From the NCBI GenBank assembly GCA_949840775.1, contig CATKXO010000009.1:1-64000 (forward strand): a DNA stretch of 64,000 nt, written 5' to 3'. Positions within the stretch are counted from its first letter, which is position 1, and each line of letters opens with the position of its first letter. The notes beneath the pieces were generated by a model. That model saw nothing but the letters and a program-made list of their open reading frames with translations, did no database searches and was not told the origin of the DNA. Of this stretch, positions 15,057 to 23,246 are shown one piece after another. The DNA comes from an uncultured bacterium. GTDB taxonomy: Bacteria; Bacillota; Clostridia; Oscillospirales; Oscillospiraceae. The position numbers and the translations under genes are program-made.

Positions 15057-16541
15057 ATGTCGAAAATTACCATACAAAAGCTGTATTTCACCTATGACGG
15101 GGACCACACCCCGGTATTTGAGGACCTGGACCTCCAACTGGACACCAACTGGAAGCTGGGCCTGGTGGGGCGCAACGGCCGGGGGAAGACCACCCTCCTC
15201 CGCCTGCTGGCGGGGGAGCTGGAGGGCCGGGGGACGGTCTCCCTGGGCCAGTCCTGCCTCCGCTGGCCCCGTCCGGCAGGGGACCCGTCCCGGCGGACTC
15301 TGGACCTTCTGCTGGAGGGCGTCCCGCCCGGAGAGGAGTGGCGGCTGAGCTGGGAGCTGTCCAAGCTGGGGCTGGGGGAGGAGGTGCTGGACCGGCCCTT
15401 TTCCACCCTCAGCGGCGGGGAGCAGACCAGGGCGCTGCTGGCCGCCCTCTTTCTGGACGAGGGGGCCTACCCCATGATCGACGAACCCACCAATCATCTG
15501 GACGGCTCAGGGCGGGGGCTGGTGGCGGATTACCTGCGGAACCTGGACCGGGGCTTTCTGCTGGTGTCCCACGACCGGGCCTTTCTGGACGGCTGTGTGG
15601 ATCACATCCTGGCCCTGAACCCCACCGGCCCGGAGCTGGTGCGGGGGACCTTTTCCAGCTGGTTCCGGGACAAGGAGGACCGGGACCGGGGAGAGGCGGC
15701 CCGGAACGAGAAGCTGAAAGGGGAGATACGCCGTCTGGAGCAGGCTGCCGCCGACCGGAAGCAGAAGGCGGACGCAGTGGAGCGGGCCAAAACCGGAATT
15801 TCGAAAAACGGGATTGTCAAGCATGGCCTGCGGCCCTATCTGGGCGAGAAATCCCGCAAGGGCCAGCAGCAGCGGAAGAATATTGAGCGGCGGGCGGGCC
15901 GGGCCATTCAGGAGAAATCCGCCCTGCTTAAGGACGTGGAGCGGGCGGACAGCCTGAAGCTGACCCCGCTGGCCTATCACAGCCAGCGGCTGCTGGAGGG
16001 GAGGGACCTGGCAGTTTCCTATCCCGGGATGGAGGGAAACCCGGTCCGGTTTACCCTGAACCGGGGGGACCGGCTGTGCCTGGACGGGGGCAACGGCTCG
16101 GGCAAGTCCAGCATTCTCCGCCTGGTTCTGGGGGAGGAGGTCCCCCATACCGGGACGCTTTGGCGGGCCTCCGGGTTGACGGTCTCCTATGTCCCCCAGC
16201 GGGCAGACCACCTGGGGGGAAATCCCGTGGACTGGGCGGAGAGCCAGGGGGTGGACCTGACACAATTTCTCACCGTCCTGCGGAAGCTGGACTTCTCACG
16301 GGAGCTGTTTCAGCGGGACATGGGGGAGTACAGCGCCGGACAGCGGAAGAAGGTGCTGATCGCCGCCAGCCTCTGCCAGAGCGCCCACCTGTACCTGTGG
16401 GACGAGCCGCTGAACTATATCGACCTGTTCTCCCGGATGCAGATCGAGGCGCTGCTTCTCCAGTACCGGCCCACCCTCCTCTTTGTGGAGCACGACCGGG
16501 TGTTCCGGGGGAAGATTGCCACGCAGGTGGTGGCGCTGTAA
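15057..16541 (+). CDS. ABC-F ribosomal protection protein (Lsa/Vga/CplR type)
   Basis: Cytoplasmic twin-ATPase without membrane domains, predicted to dislodge antibiotics (lincosamide, streptogramin A, pleuromutilin group) from the ribosomal 50S site. The 494-aa protein has Walker A GRNGRGKT, signature LSGGEQTRALL and Walker B DEPTNHLD in domain 1; a charged linker (~residues 195-290); then GGNGSGKSS, SAGQRKK and WDEPLNYID in domain 2. The WDEPLNYID form is typical of the resistance branch rather than the housekeeping EttA/Uup branch. ATG 15057 has TGACAGGAGGG upstream; the longer open frame passes through the attenuator. Drug spectrum is not determinable from sequence. Confidence 0.88.
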   Translation: MSKITIQKLYFTYDGDHTPVFEDLDLQLDTNWKLGLVGRNGRGKTTLLRLLAGELEGRGTVSLGQSCLRWPRPAGDPSRRTLDLLLEGVPPGEEWRLSWELSKLGLGEEVLDRPFSTLSGGEQTRALLAALFLDEGAYPMIDEPTNHLDGSGRGLVADYLRNLDRGFLLVSHDRAFLDGCVDHILALNPTGPELVRGTFSSWFRDKEDRDRGEAARNEKLKGEIRRLEQAAADRKQKADAVERAKTGISKNGIVKHGLRPYLGEKSRKGQQQRKNIERRAGRAIQEKSALLKDVERADSLKLTPLAYHSQRLLEGRDLAVSYPGMEGNPVRFTLNRGDRLCLDGGNGSGKSSILRLVLGEEVPHTGTLWRASGLTVSYVPQRADHLGGNPVDWAESQGVDLTQFLTVLRKLDFSRELFQRDMGEYSAGQRKKVLIAASLCQSAHLYLWDEPLNYIDLFSRMQIEALLLQYRPTLLFVEHDRVFRGKIATQVVAL

Positions 16542-16544
16542 AAA

Positions 16545-16572
16545 AGTGCTTCTCCTGAGCTGGAGAAGCACT
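16545..16572. terminator. Terminator between ABC-F and YbaK genes
   Basis: An 11-bp stem AGTGCTTCTCC/GGAGAAGCACT, loop TGAGCT; a run of T lies on the minus side, so it mainly serves the minus-strand genes. Confidence 0.85.
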
Positions 16573-16577
16573 CTCTG

Positions 16578-17054
16578 TCATGGTTCCTGCCAGCCCTTGC
16601 ACACGTCGACCCAACCCAGGGAATGGGAGTAGTCCGCCAACTCGTCACAGGTGAGCTCAATGGCGGAGTTGCCGCTGCCGGCAGCAGGGAAGACGGTGTC
16701 GAACCGCTGGAGGGAGACATCCAGGTAGGTGCGCACCCCCTCCGGGTTGGCGAAGGGGCACACCCCGCCGACGGCGTGGCCGGTGAAGGCGGATACCTGT
16801 TCCGGGGTGAGCATCTTGGCTTTGGTGTGGAACATGGCCTTGTACTTGCTGTTGTCGATTTTGGCGTCCCCGGCGGCCACGATGAGGACGCAGCCCTCCT
16901 CCACCAGGAAGGACAGGGTTTTGGCGATGCGGGCGGGGATGACCCCCACCGCCTGGGCGGCCAGCTCTACCGTGGCGCTGGAGACGGGGAACTCCAGAAT
17001 GTCCCCCTCCCGGCCCAGGGGGCGGAAGTAGTCCCGGACTTTTTCAATGGACAT
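16578..17054 (-). CDS. YbaK/EbsC family aminoacyl-tRNA deacylase
   Basis: A 158-aa protein of the YbaK/ProX editing family, which hydrolyses mischarged tRNA such as Cys- or Ala-tRNA(Pro). It shows PARIAKTLSFLV with the conserved Lys, ILIVAAGDAKIDNSKY-like central sequence, GHAVGGVCPFA (the substrate-pocket GGxxP motif) and a conserved FPAAGSGNSAIEL. The full length is typical. It lies 3 bp downstream of the thioesterase gene in the same direction and ends at a good terminator. Exact tRNA substrate is unknown. Confidence 0.9.
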   Translation of the reverse strand: MSIEKVRDYFRPLGREGDILEFPVSSATVELAAQAVGVIPARIAKTLSFLVEEGCVLIVAAGDAKIDNSKYKAMFHTKAKMLTPEQVSAFTGHAVGGVCPFANPEGVRTYLDVSLQRFDTVFPAAGSGNSAIELTCDELADYSHSLGWVDVCKGWQEP

Positions 17055-17057
17055 CCC

Positions 17058-17450
17058 TCAGCCCTCCAATTTTCCGGCCGCCTTGGCCAAAAAGCGCTGG
17101 TCGGTGACGATAAACCGCTCGTGGCCGCCTGTACCAATCATCCCTGTTTCGTCGTAGGCGGTCACCTTTAGGAGGATGCGCTTGCCCTCCACCTGGGTGA
17201 TCTCACTCTCCGCCCAGACCTTCATTCCGATGGGGGTAGCGCTGTCGTGGGAGACATTGAGCCGGGTGCCCACGGTGCTCTGGCCTTCCTCCAGGTAGGG
17301 GGCGATGGACTTCCAGGCCGCCTCCTCCATCAGGGCGCACATGAAGGGGGTGCCGAAGACGGGCAGGGCTCCGGAGCAGGCCGCCTGTGCGGTGTTGCTC
17401 TCGTTTACAATGGTCTCCGCTCGGCCCTTCAGGCCGACTGTAACAGACAT
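17058..17450 (-). CDS. Hot-dog thioesterase (FlK-like)
   Basis: A 130-aa single hot-dog-fold protein close to fluoroacetyl-CoA thioesterase FlK and its many clostridial relatives. Motifs: FGTPFMCALMEEAAW (helix with the catalytic Thr/Glu region), GTRLNVSHDSATPIGM and the conserved His in GGHERFIV. In anaerobes without fluoroacetate these likely act on other short acyl-CoAs. RBS AAAGGAGGAT before ATG 17450. It is transcribed with ybaK downstream. Confidence 0.85.
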   Translation of the reverse strand: MSVTVGLKGRAETIVNESNTAQAACSGALPVFGTPFMCALMEEAAWKSIAPYLEEGQSTVGTRLNVSHDSATPIGMKVWAESEITQVEGKRILLKVTAYDETGMIGTGGHERFIVTDQRFLAKAAGKLEG

Positions 17451-17507
17451 AGATATATCCTCCTTTATCTTTGGTTGCCCGATTATACCACAGCTGGAGG
17501 GAAAAAT

Positions 17508-18785
17508 CTACATCTCACTGCGGATATTTGCCGTAGCGTTGACCACCGTCCAGCCCTGGGAGAAGGGCCGGTCCAGGTTCCAGACCCCCACCCCGTACAA
17601 GCCGTAGTCCAGGGCCAGGTTCAGCTTGGCCCGGATGGACCGGGCGTCCTCAAACCAGACCTCGTGCTCCCCGCCCCGGTCATCCACATAGCGGAACCAG
17701 GGGGCCTGGGCGGTCTCGTCGTACCGTATGGCGGTCCGTCGGTCCCATGCCAGCTGTACGGCCTCCACATTGCTCAGGGACCGGGCCCGGCTGCCCTCCC
17801 GATAGGGCAGGGTCCAGTCATAGCCGTAGTTGGGGATGCCCAGATAGAGCTGGTTGGGGTAGAACTCCGTCAGCGCGTACTCCACCACCTGGCGTACCTG
17901 GGGCAAGGGGGCCACCGCCATGGGTGGGCTGACGGAGTTGCCCCACTCATAGGTCATCAGCAGGGCGTAATCCACCGCCTGAGCGATGCGCTGGTAGTCA
18001 ATGCCCTCGTACAGGCGGCCGGGCTGGTTGGCCGAGGTCTTGGGGGCCAGGGCCGCCATCAGAGGCAGCCCCCGGGAGATGAGGGCCTGGCGCAGCCGGG
18101 CCAGGAACTGGGCGTAGTTTCCGGCGTCGGAGCCCCGGACATACTCAAAGTCCACGTCGATGGCCCGATAGCCCTTGCGGTCCACAACCTCCAGAATCTC
18201 CTGGATTAGCTCCTCCTGGTCGTCCTCATCCTCCAGCAGCTCGTGGGCCAGCTCAGGGGAAAAGCGCTCCTGTTCATCCAGGTTGGACAGGTGGAAAATG
18301 GGGGCCACCCGGCTCTGGAGGGCGGCGTTTACCAGCGTCTCGTCCCGGAGGGGGATCAGGTCGTCTCCGTCGAAGCGGTAGGTGAAGGGGGTGAGCTGGG
18401 ACAGGTAGGGCAGGGTGGCCCGGAGCAGGTCCCGGCTGATGTAGGGGTAGGCGTAGGCGTTGACGGTGAGCGCGCCCCGGGGATGGTCCTTGAACCGCAC
18501 CACGATGGTCTGTCCGGGAAAGAGCAGGTCACGGCCCTGGAGGGCGGGGTTGTTGCGCAGCAGCTGGGCCACGGTGGTGGAGTGCATCTGGGCGATGGAA
18601 TACAGCGAGTCCCCCGCTTTTACGGTGTGGGTCAGCTCCGGGTACTGGACCACGATGGTCTGCCCCACCACCAGGTGGGAGGGGTCGGGCAGCTGGTTGT
18701 CCTGGAGCAGCCGCTCCATGGGGACGCCGTACTGCTGGGCCAGCTGGTAGATGGTATCCCCAGGCTGGACGACATGGATGTCCAT
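17508..18785 (-). CDS. LysM-GH18 spore cortex-lytic type glycosidase (SleL/YaaH-like)
   Basis: A 425-aa protein with two LysM domains (residues 2-46 and 52-97; VQPGDTIYQLAQQYGVP and VKAGDSLYSIAQMHS) and a GH18 catalytic domain (~105-420). The GH18 active-site motif is present as AIDVDFEY, with D210, D212 and E214 as the acid pair and catalytic Glu. This is the layout of SleL/YaaH, N-acetylglucosaminidases that digest cortex fragments during germination. It has no signal peptide, also usual for that group. Start ATG 18785 follows AAGGAGGC; the frame is open further upstream, but only into the repeat. Confidence 0.88.
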   Translation of the reverse strand: MDIHVVQPGDTIYQLAQQYGVPMERLLQDNQLPDPSHLVVGQTIVVQYPELTHTVKAGDSLYSIAQMHSTTVAQLLRNNPALQGRDLLFPGQTIVVRFKDHPRGALTVNAYAYPYISRDLLRATLPYLSQLTPFTYRFDGDDLIPLRDETLVNAALQSRVAPIFHLSNLDEQERFSPELAHELLEDEDDQEELIQEILEVVDRKGYRAIDVDFEYVRGSDAGNYAQFLARLRQALISRGLPLMAALAPKTSANQPGRLYEGIDYQRIAQAVDYALLMTYEWGNSVSPPMAVAPLPQVRQVVEYALTEFYPNQLYLGIPNYGYDWTLPYREGSRARSLSNVEAVQLAWDRRTAIRYDETAQAPWFRYVDDRGGEHEVWFEDARSIRAKLNLALDYGLYGVGVWNLDRPFSQGWTVVNATANIRSEM

Positions 18786-18802
18786 AAGTTTTGCCTCCTT
18801 GC

Positions 18803-18880
18803 GTAGGGGCCGCCGCCTTCGGCGGCCCGGTTTCATAAAAATTGGACCTGTTTGCGGGCCGCCCAGGGGGCGGCCCCTAC
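18803..18880. repeat. Dispersed GTAGGGG inverted repeat
   Basis: Begins GTAGGGGCCGCCGCC and ends GGGGGCGGCCCCTAC, so the ends are inverted repeats around a variable centre. Related copies are at 36179, 37335, 43579, 48005 and 61011. It fills the gap between two wall-lytic genes. Confidence 0.8.
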
Positions 18881-18883
18881 AGG

Positions 18884-19624
18884 TCACACCACCGTCACAA
18901 ATTCGCTGCTGGCGTAGCCGATGGCGCCGTTGTAGTTCACCAGGTGCCAGCCGTTGGCGGAGTTGAGGATGGTGATGGGGGCCCCGTCTGGGGCCTGGGC
19001 GATGATGGCGGCATTGGTGCTGGGCCGGGCCCGGATGTTCAGACTGCCCCACTCCACGTCCACCACCCCCTGGCGGCGGTGCTCGGTCTCAAAGAAGGGG
19101 ATGTCAAAATATTCCGTGAGGGCCAGCACAATCACCCGGGCGGCGTTGTCGATGTTGGCCTTGATCCAGTCGGCGTCCTCGGGATTGTCGTGAAAGGCCA
19201 GCTCAATGAGGACGGAGGGGGCCTTGACCCGGGCCACCTCCCCCAGAGAGGTGGTAGCCTCGGTACGCACTTTGTTAGGGTCGGGATAGATGGTCTTCAG
19301 CCCGTCGGCGATGAGCTCCGCTGCCCGTTTGCCGTCGGCGCTGCCGGGGTAGTAGAAGACGATGGACCCTCTGGCCCTGCCCGCCTGCTCCCCGGCGGCG
19401 GCGTTGGAGTGGAGGGCCAGGTGGAGGTCGTAGTTCCCCGCGTTGGAGGCGGCAATGGAGGACGAGGCGGTCATGTCCGGGGTGTTCCGGGCGTAGCGGA
19501 TGCCGGAGGCGTCCAGCATGGGGACCATCTTGTCGGCCAGCAGATTCATCCACTCCTCCTCGGTTCCCCCGTTGACGTAGGGATTCCAATCCTGTGTACT
19601 GGGAGACAAATAAATAATGGGCAT
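18884..19624 (-). CDS. N-acetylmuramoyl-L-alanine amidase with SH3 domain
   Basis: A 246-aa wall hydrolase: Amidase_3 domain (residues ~1-165) and a C-terminal bacterial SH3 domain (~175-246; SLNIRARPSTNAAII, GWHLVNYNGAIGYA). Zn/catalytic motifs HLALHSNAA and VLIELAFHDN are present. The usual first Zn ligand in the DPGHGG loop is replaced by LSPSTQDWN; this occurs in a clostridial subfamily, so it may still be active through a different ligand. No signal peptide is visible. Start 19624 has GGAGGTG; the ORF extends upstream without an RBS. Confidence 0.85.
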   Translation of the reverse strand: MPIIYLSPSTQDWNPYVNGGTEEEWMNLLADKMVPMLDASGIRYARNTPDMTASSSIAASNAGNYDLHLALHSNAAAGEQAGRARGSIVFYYPGSADGKRAAELIADGLKTIYPDPNKVRTEATTSLGEVARVKAPSVLIELAFHDNPEDADWIKANIDNAARVIVLALTEYFDIPFFETEHRRQGVVDVEWGSLNIRARPSTNAAIIAQAPDGAPITILNSANGWHLVNYNGAIGYASSEFVTVV

Positions 19625-19740
19625 GGCAATGCACCTCCAAAAATTTACCCATCCTATGAATTTTTTTTGGAAATGGTGCAACCTTCCGGATTGTTTTGCG
19701 TCTATACCTGTAGAGACCAAAAAAGAAAGGGAGGATTTTT

Positions 19741-20724
19741 ATGAAAAGCAAGCTGTTTGCTATTACGCTGGGGCTGGCGCTGCTGTTGGCCGGGTGCGGA
19801 GGGGGGAACTTCGCCTCCAAGGACGGGATGGCGAACGCACCCGCCTCCAGTGCACCCAGTGCGCCCAGCGGCGACTGGGGGGGCGCCGACGAGAACTACT
19901 GGGGCATGGGAGAGATGGATTACGCTCCCGCGCCCGAGGCCCCCAGCGAGACCGACATGCCCCAGGGCGGCGGGGAGGCTGAGTCCATCTATCAGAACCC
20001 CAGGGCCAAGCTCATTCGCCGGGCGGAGCTGCACATCCAGACGGAGCGGTTTGACGAGAGCGAGGAAGCCCTGAACAAGCTGGTGGCCGACTGCGGAGGC
20101 TACTTCGAGGTGAAGTCGGTGTATGGCGGCGGCCGCCGGGACGCCTACGCCAGCCGCAGCGGGGAGTACACCGTCCGGGTGCCTGCGGAGAAGTACAGCC
20201 AGTTCTTCAACAGTGCTGGAGACCTGGGCTACATCACCAACAGCACCGAGAGCAGCGAGGACATTGGGGAGCGGTATTACGACACCGAGGCCCGCCTTAA
20301 AACCCAGCGCACCAAGCAGGAGCGGCTGCTGGCCCTGCTGGAGAAGGCGGAGACCATGGAGGACATCATTTCCCTGGAAAATGCCCTCAGTGATGTGGAG
20401 TATCAGATTGAGCAGTACTCCTCTGAGCTGAATCGCTACGACGCCTTGGTGGGCTTTTCTACCTTCCAGGTCTATCTCAATGAGGTGGGCCGGGTCACCC
20501 AGGAGGTGGGGGAGACCTCCTCCCTGGGCCAGCGGATGGCCGCCGGCTTCCAGTCCAGCGTCCGGGGGCTGGGAGAGGGCTTCCAGGAGTTCCTGATTTG
20601 GGTGTCCTACAACATCTTCCTGCTGGTCATCCTGGCCGCTGTGGCGGCCGCGGCTGTGATCGTTGGGAGGCGGGAGCTGAAACGGCTGAAAACCAGGGAG
20701 TCCAGGGAGAAAAAGGACGAGTGA
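19741..20724 (+). CDS. DUF4349 membrane-anchored lipoprotein
   Basis: A 327-aa exported protein. Signal peptide with lipobox LLLAGC (Cys 19 acylated), a low-complexity Ala/Pro/Ser linker (~25-85), the DUF4349 domain (~90-270; KLIRRAELHIQTERFDES, GEYTVRVPAEKYSQF, DIGERYYDTEARLKT), an internal coiled coil (~180-230), and a C-terminal membrane helix (~285-310) followed by a basic tail. RBS AGGGAGGATTTTT before ATG 19741. Function of DUF4349 is unknown. Combined lipobox and C-terminal helix suggest it is pinned to the membrane at both ends. Confidence 0.88.
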   Translation: MKSKLFAITLGLALLLAGCGGGNFASKDGMANAPASSAPSAPSGDWGGADENYWGMGEMDYAPAPEAPSETDMPQGGGEAESIYQNPRAKLIRRAELHIQTERFDESEEALNKLVADCGGYFEVKSVYGGGRRDAYASRSGEYTVRVPAEKYSQFFNSAGDLGYITNSTESSEDIGERYYDTEARLKTQRTKQERLLALLEKAETMEDIISLENALSDVEYQIEQYSSELNRYDALVGFSTFQVYLNEVGRVTQEVGETSSLGQRMAAGFQSSVRGLGEGFQEFLIWVSYNIFLLVILAAVAAAAVIVGRRELKRLKTRESREKKDE

Positions 20725-20729
20725 GCAAA

Positions 20730-20764
20730 ACAGAGGACACGGGAGCAGGTCCCGTGTCCTCTGT
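20730..20764. terminator. Bidirectional terminator
   Basis: A perfect 15-bp stem starting ACAGAGGACACGGGA, loop GCAGG. TTTTGC follows on the minus side; it overlaps the end of the ylmC-like stop codon. Confidence 0.88.
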
Positions 20765-20997
20765 TACCGTTCCACCAGAATGATGTCCTCCCCGAACCGG
20801 CGGACAGTCCCCCAGGGGATAACCTTGTCCTCCTCCCGCCCCAGCAGGCCGAAGAAGCGGCGGCGGCCGGGGACCACCAAGGCCCGGACCTGGCCGCTGT
20901 CCAGGTCCACCTCCATGTCCCCCACGTAGCCATACCGGGTGCCGTCCTCCACGCTGATAACTTCTTTGTACCGCAGCTCTGCGATGCGTGTGTCCAT
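20764..20997 (-). CDS. YlmC/YmxH family PRC-barrel protein
   Basis: A 77-aa beta-barrel protein of the YlmC/YmxH group, common in spore formers (MDTRIAELRYKEVISVEDG, GYVGDMEVDLDSGQVRALVV, VIPWGTVRRFGEDIILV). Two ATGs occur six bases apart; 20997 is preferred since it is 7 nt from GGGAGG, whereas 21003 touches the RBS. It is a single gene between two terminators. Association with sporulation comes from family knowledge; molecular role is unclear. Confidence 0.85.
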   Translation of the reverse strand: MDTRIAELRYKEVISVEDGTRYGYVGDMEVDLDSGQVRALVVPGRRRFFGLLGREEDKVIPWGTVRRFGEDIILVER

Positions 20998-21019
20998 GCC
21001 CATTCCTCCCCAAATTGAT

Positions 21020-21047
21020 AAATTCCCGCCCGGCAGGGCGGGAATTT
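21020..21047. terminator. Terminator of the opu-type operon
   Basis: A 12-bp stem AAATTCCCGCCC/GGGCGGGAATTT, loop GGCA, 34 bp past the stop of the last transporter gene. Confidence 0.85.
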
Positions 21048-21080
21048 GTTTACTTAAGGCTATGCGGGGAAGAGGATGTC

Positions 21081-22613
21081 CTATGCGGACAGCAGCCCTT
21101 TGGCCACCAGAAATTCGTGGGCCGTCTGGTCCACCGGGCGGCCGTCCACGTCCACGGCGTAGGTCAGCTCCACCATGTCCTCGCTGCTCACCTGGCCGGT
21201 AAGGAGCTCCAGTACCTGCTCCAGGTTGGGGGCCGCGTCGTAGAAGTCCTGGAAGAGGTCCTCCCGGACCAGGAAAGCCCCGTAGTACTCGGGGAAGAAG
21301 CCCTGATCGTCTTCCAGGATGGTGAGGCCGGCCCGCTTGTTCAGGCCGTCGGTGGCATAGACCACCATCACGTCGAAGGCCCCGCCCTCCACGGCGTTGT
21401 ACTTGAGCACCACGTCCACCGGCTTGGCAGACTGGAAGCTCAGGCCGTAGAAGTCCACAAAGGGCTGGTATTTCATGCTGCCCTCCTCCGTGTAGAACTC
21501 GTGCTCTGCGCCAAAGTCCAGCTCCCCGGCGATGGGGACCAGGTCGGAGACCTTGCTCACGCCGTACCGGTCGATGACTTCCCGGGTCACGCCGATGGAG
21601 TAAGTGTTGTTCAGCCCCACCTTGCCCAGCAGCCGCAGGTTCTCCCGCTCCTGGACAGTCTCGTTGACAAAGTCGTAGAGGGTTTCGCCCTCCGGAATGT
21701 CGCCGGTATCCAGCCCCAGGAAGGTGGTCAGGACAGTGCCGTCGTAGCTGAACATCAGATCGCAGCTGGGGCTGGACCCTTTCAGTTCGTTGTGGTTGTT
21801 CACCTGGGTCATCTGGTCCAGGATGACCACCTCTAAGCCGGTTTTGTCCTCCACCAGCTGCTTCACCATGGAGTGCATCAGCTTGACCTCGGAGTAGTCC
21901 CCGTCGTAGAGGGTGAGCTGGCCCTCGGTGCGGCTGGGCAGAAGCATGGAGGCCACCAGAGCCACGCCGGCCAGGGCCAGCAGCCCGCCTCCTGCAGCCT
22001 TGACCGGCAGGGGCAGCTTATTGCGGTGGGTCCCGGACATTCGCCGCTCCACATAGCCCAGGCCCACGTCCAGCAGGAGGGCCATGAGCATAAGGACCAG
22101 GGTGCCCAGCAGGATTGCCCCCATGTCCCGCTGGCGGATGGCAGTGTAGAACAGCCCGCCCAGTCCGCCGCCCCCCACAAAGGAGGCGAAGACGGCGGTT
22201 CCGATGGCGTTGACGGCGGCGATGCGGATGCCGGTGACCAGCATGGGAGCGGCCAGGGGAATATCCACGCGGAAGAGGCGGTAGGTGGGGCTCATCCCCA
22301 TGCCGGCGGCGGCCTCTTTCAGGTGGCCGGGCACCTGGGACAGGCCCAGAGCGCAGTTCCGGGCGATGGGCAGCAGGGAGTAGAGGGCCAGGCCGATCAT
22401 GGCGGTGGGGGAGCCCGGTCCGGCGAATACCATAATCACGCCCAACAGAGCCAGGGCGGGGATGGTCTGAATCAGGTCCACCACCCACAGCAGGGCCCTG
22501 CCCACCCTGGGAAAGAGGTAGGCCAGCAGGCCCAGGGGCACCCCGGCGGCGATGGCTAAAATCAGAGCGGACAGCACCAGAGACAGGTGGTCCCAGATCA
22601 TGGCAATACTCAT
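21081..22613 (-). CDS. Glycine betaine/choline-type ABC permease fused to substrate-binding domain
   Basis: A 510-aa fusion. Residues ~1-205 are an OpuCB/ProW-like permease (LIQTIPALALLGVIMVF, and the EAA loop KEAAAGMGMSPTYRLFRVDIP), a membrane helix at ~212-230 leads outside, and ~235-510 is an OpuAC/ProX-type binding domain (SEVKLMHSMVKQLVEDKTGL, TYSIGVTREVIDRYGV). Such fusions deliver the bound osmolyte straight to the channel. Start ATG 22613 overlaps the upstream permease gene by 4 bases. Likely substrates are glycine betaine, carnitine or choline; the aromatic cage was not resolved. Confidence 0.9.
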   Translation of the reverse strand: MSIAMIWDHLSLVLSALILAIAAGVPLGLLAYLFPRVGRALLWVVDLIQTIPALALLGVIMVFAGPGSPTAMIGLALYSLLPIARNCALGLSQVPGHLKEAAAGMGMSPTYRLFRVDIPLAAPMLVTGIRIAAVNAIGTAVFASFVGGGGLGGLFYTAIRQRDMGAILLGTLVLMLMALLLDVGLGYVERRMSGTHRNKLPLPVKAAGGGLLALAGVALVASMLLPSRTEGQLTLYDGDYSEVKLMHSMVKQLVEDKTGLEVVILDQMTQVNNHNELKGSSPSCDLMFSYDGTVLTTFLGLDTGDIPEGETLYDFVNETVQERENLRLLGKVGLNNTYSIGVTREVIDRYGVSKVSDLVPIAGELDFGAEHEFYTEEGSMKYQPFVDFYGLSFQSAKPVDVVLKYNAVEGGAFDVMVVYATDGLNKRAGLTILEDDQGFFPEYYGAFLVREDLFQDFYDAAPNLEQVLELLTGQVSSEDMVELTYAVDVDGRPVDQTAHEFLVAKGLLSA

Positions 22614-23242
22614 TTATTCACCCCGCCTTTCCGCAGGCCCCGGGGGACCACCCGCTTCTGGAGGGCGTCTACCAGCCCGCCCAGCACCAGGGCCAGGATG
22701 GCGGCGGGGACGGCTCCCTGGAGGATCAGGGCGTTGTTGTTGGAGCTGACCCCCTTGTAGACGAAGTCGCCCAGCCCGCCCTGGCCGATCATAGCGGCCA
22801 GCACCGCCCAGCTGACGGTGTATACCGTGGACAGCCGCAGCCCGCCGATGATGGTGGGCATGGCCAGCGGCAGCTCCACCCGGACCAGCCGCTGGAGGTG
22901 GTTCATACCGCAGCCCCTGGCGGCCTCCTTATACTGGGCGTCCACCCCGTTCAGGCCGGTGACGGTGTTTTTCAGCACCGGAAACATGGCGTAGATGGAC
23001 AGGGCGATGATAACGGTGGCCGGGGTCATGCCGATCATGATGACCAGCACACCGATGAAGACGATGCCGGGCACCGTATTCAAAATAGACAGCAGGGGGA
23101 TGAGAACCTTTGACAGGGTGGGCAGGCGGGACAGGCCAACACCCAGCAGCAGTCCCATGGCGAAGCCGATGGCCACGCACACCAGGGTATAGCCTGTGTG
23201 GCGGACAGTGGCCTGGAGAATGGACAGGAGAAGCTCGTTCAT
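22610..23242 (-). CDS. Glycine betaine/choline-type ABC permease
   Basis: A 210-aa membrane permease with six helices, homologous to the permease half of the downstream fusion. ILNTVPGIVFIGVLVIMIG and the ATPase-contact loop YKEAARGCGMNHLQRLVRVELP are clear. With the fusion it makes a heterodimeric channel. It lies 4 bp after the ATPase gene and overlaps the fusion gene by 4 bases: an operon ATPase-permease-permease/binding protein. Confidence 0.93.
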   Translation of the reverse strand: MNELLLSILQATVRHTGYTLVCVAIGFAMGLLLGVGLSRLPTLSKVLIPLLSILNTVPGIVFIGVLVIMIGMTPATVIIALSIYAMFPVLKNTVTGLNGVDAQYKEAARGCGMNHLQRLVRVELPLAMPTIIGGLRLSTVYTVSWAVLAAMIGQGGLGDFVYKGVSSNNNALILQGAVPAAILALVLGGLVDALQKRVVPRGLRKGGVNK

Positions 23243-23246
23243 GCCA

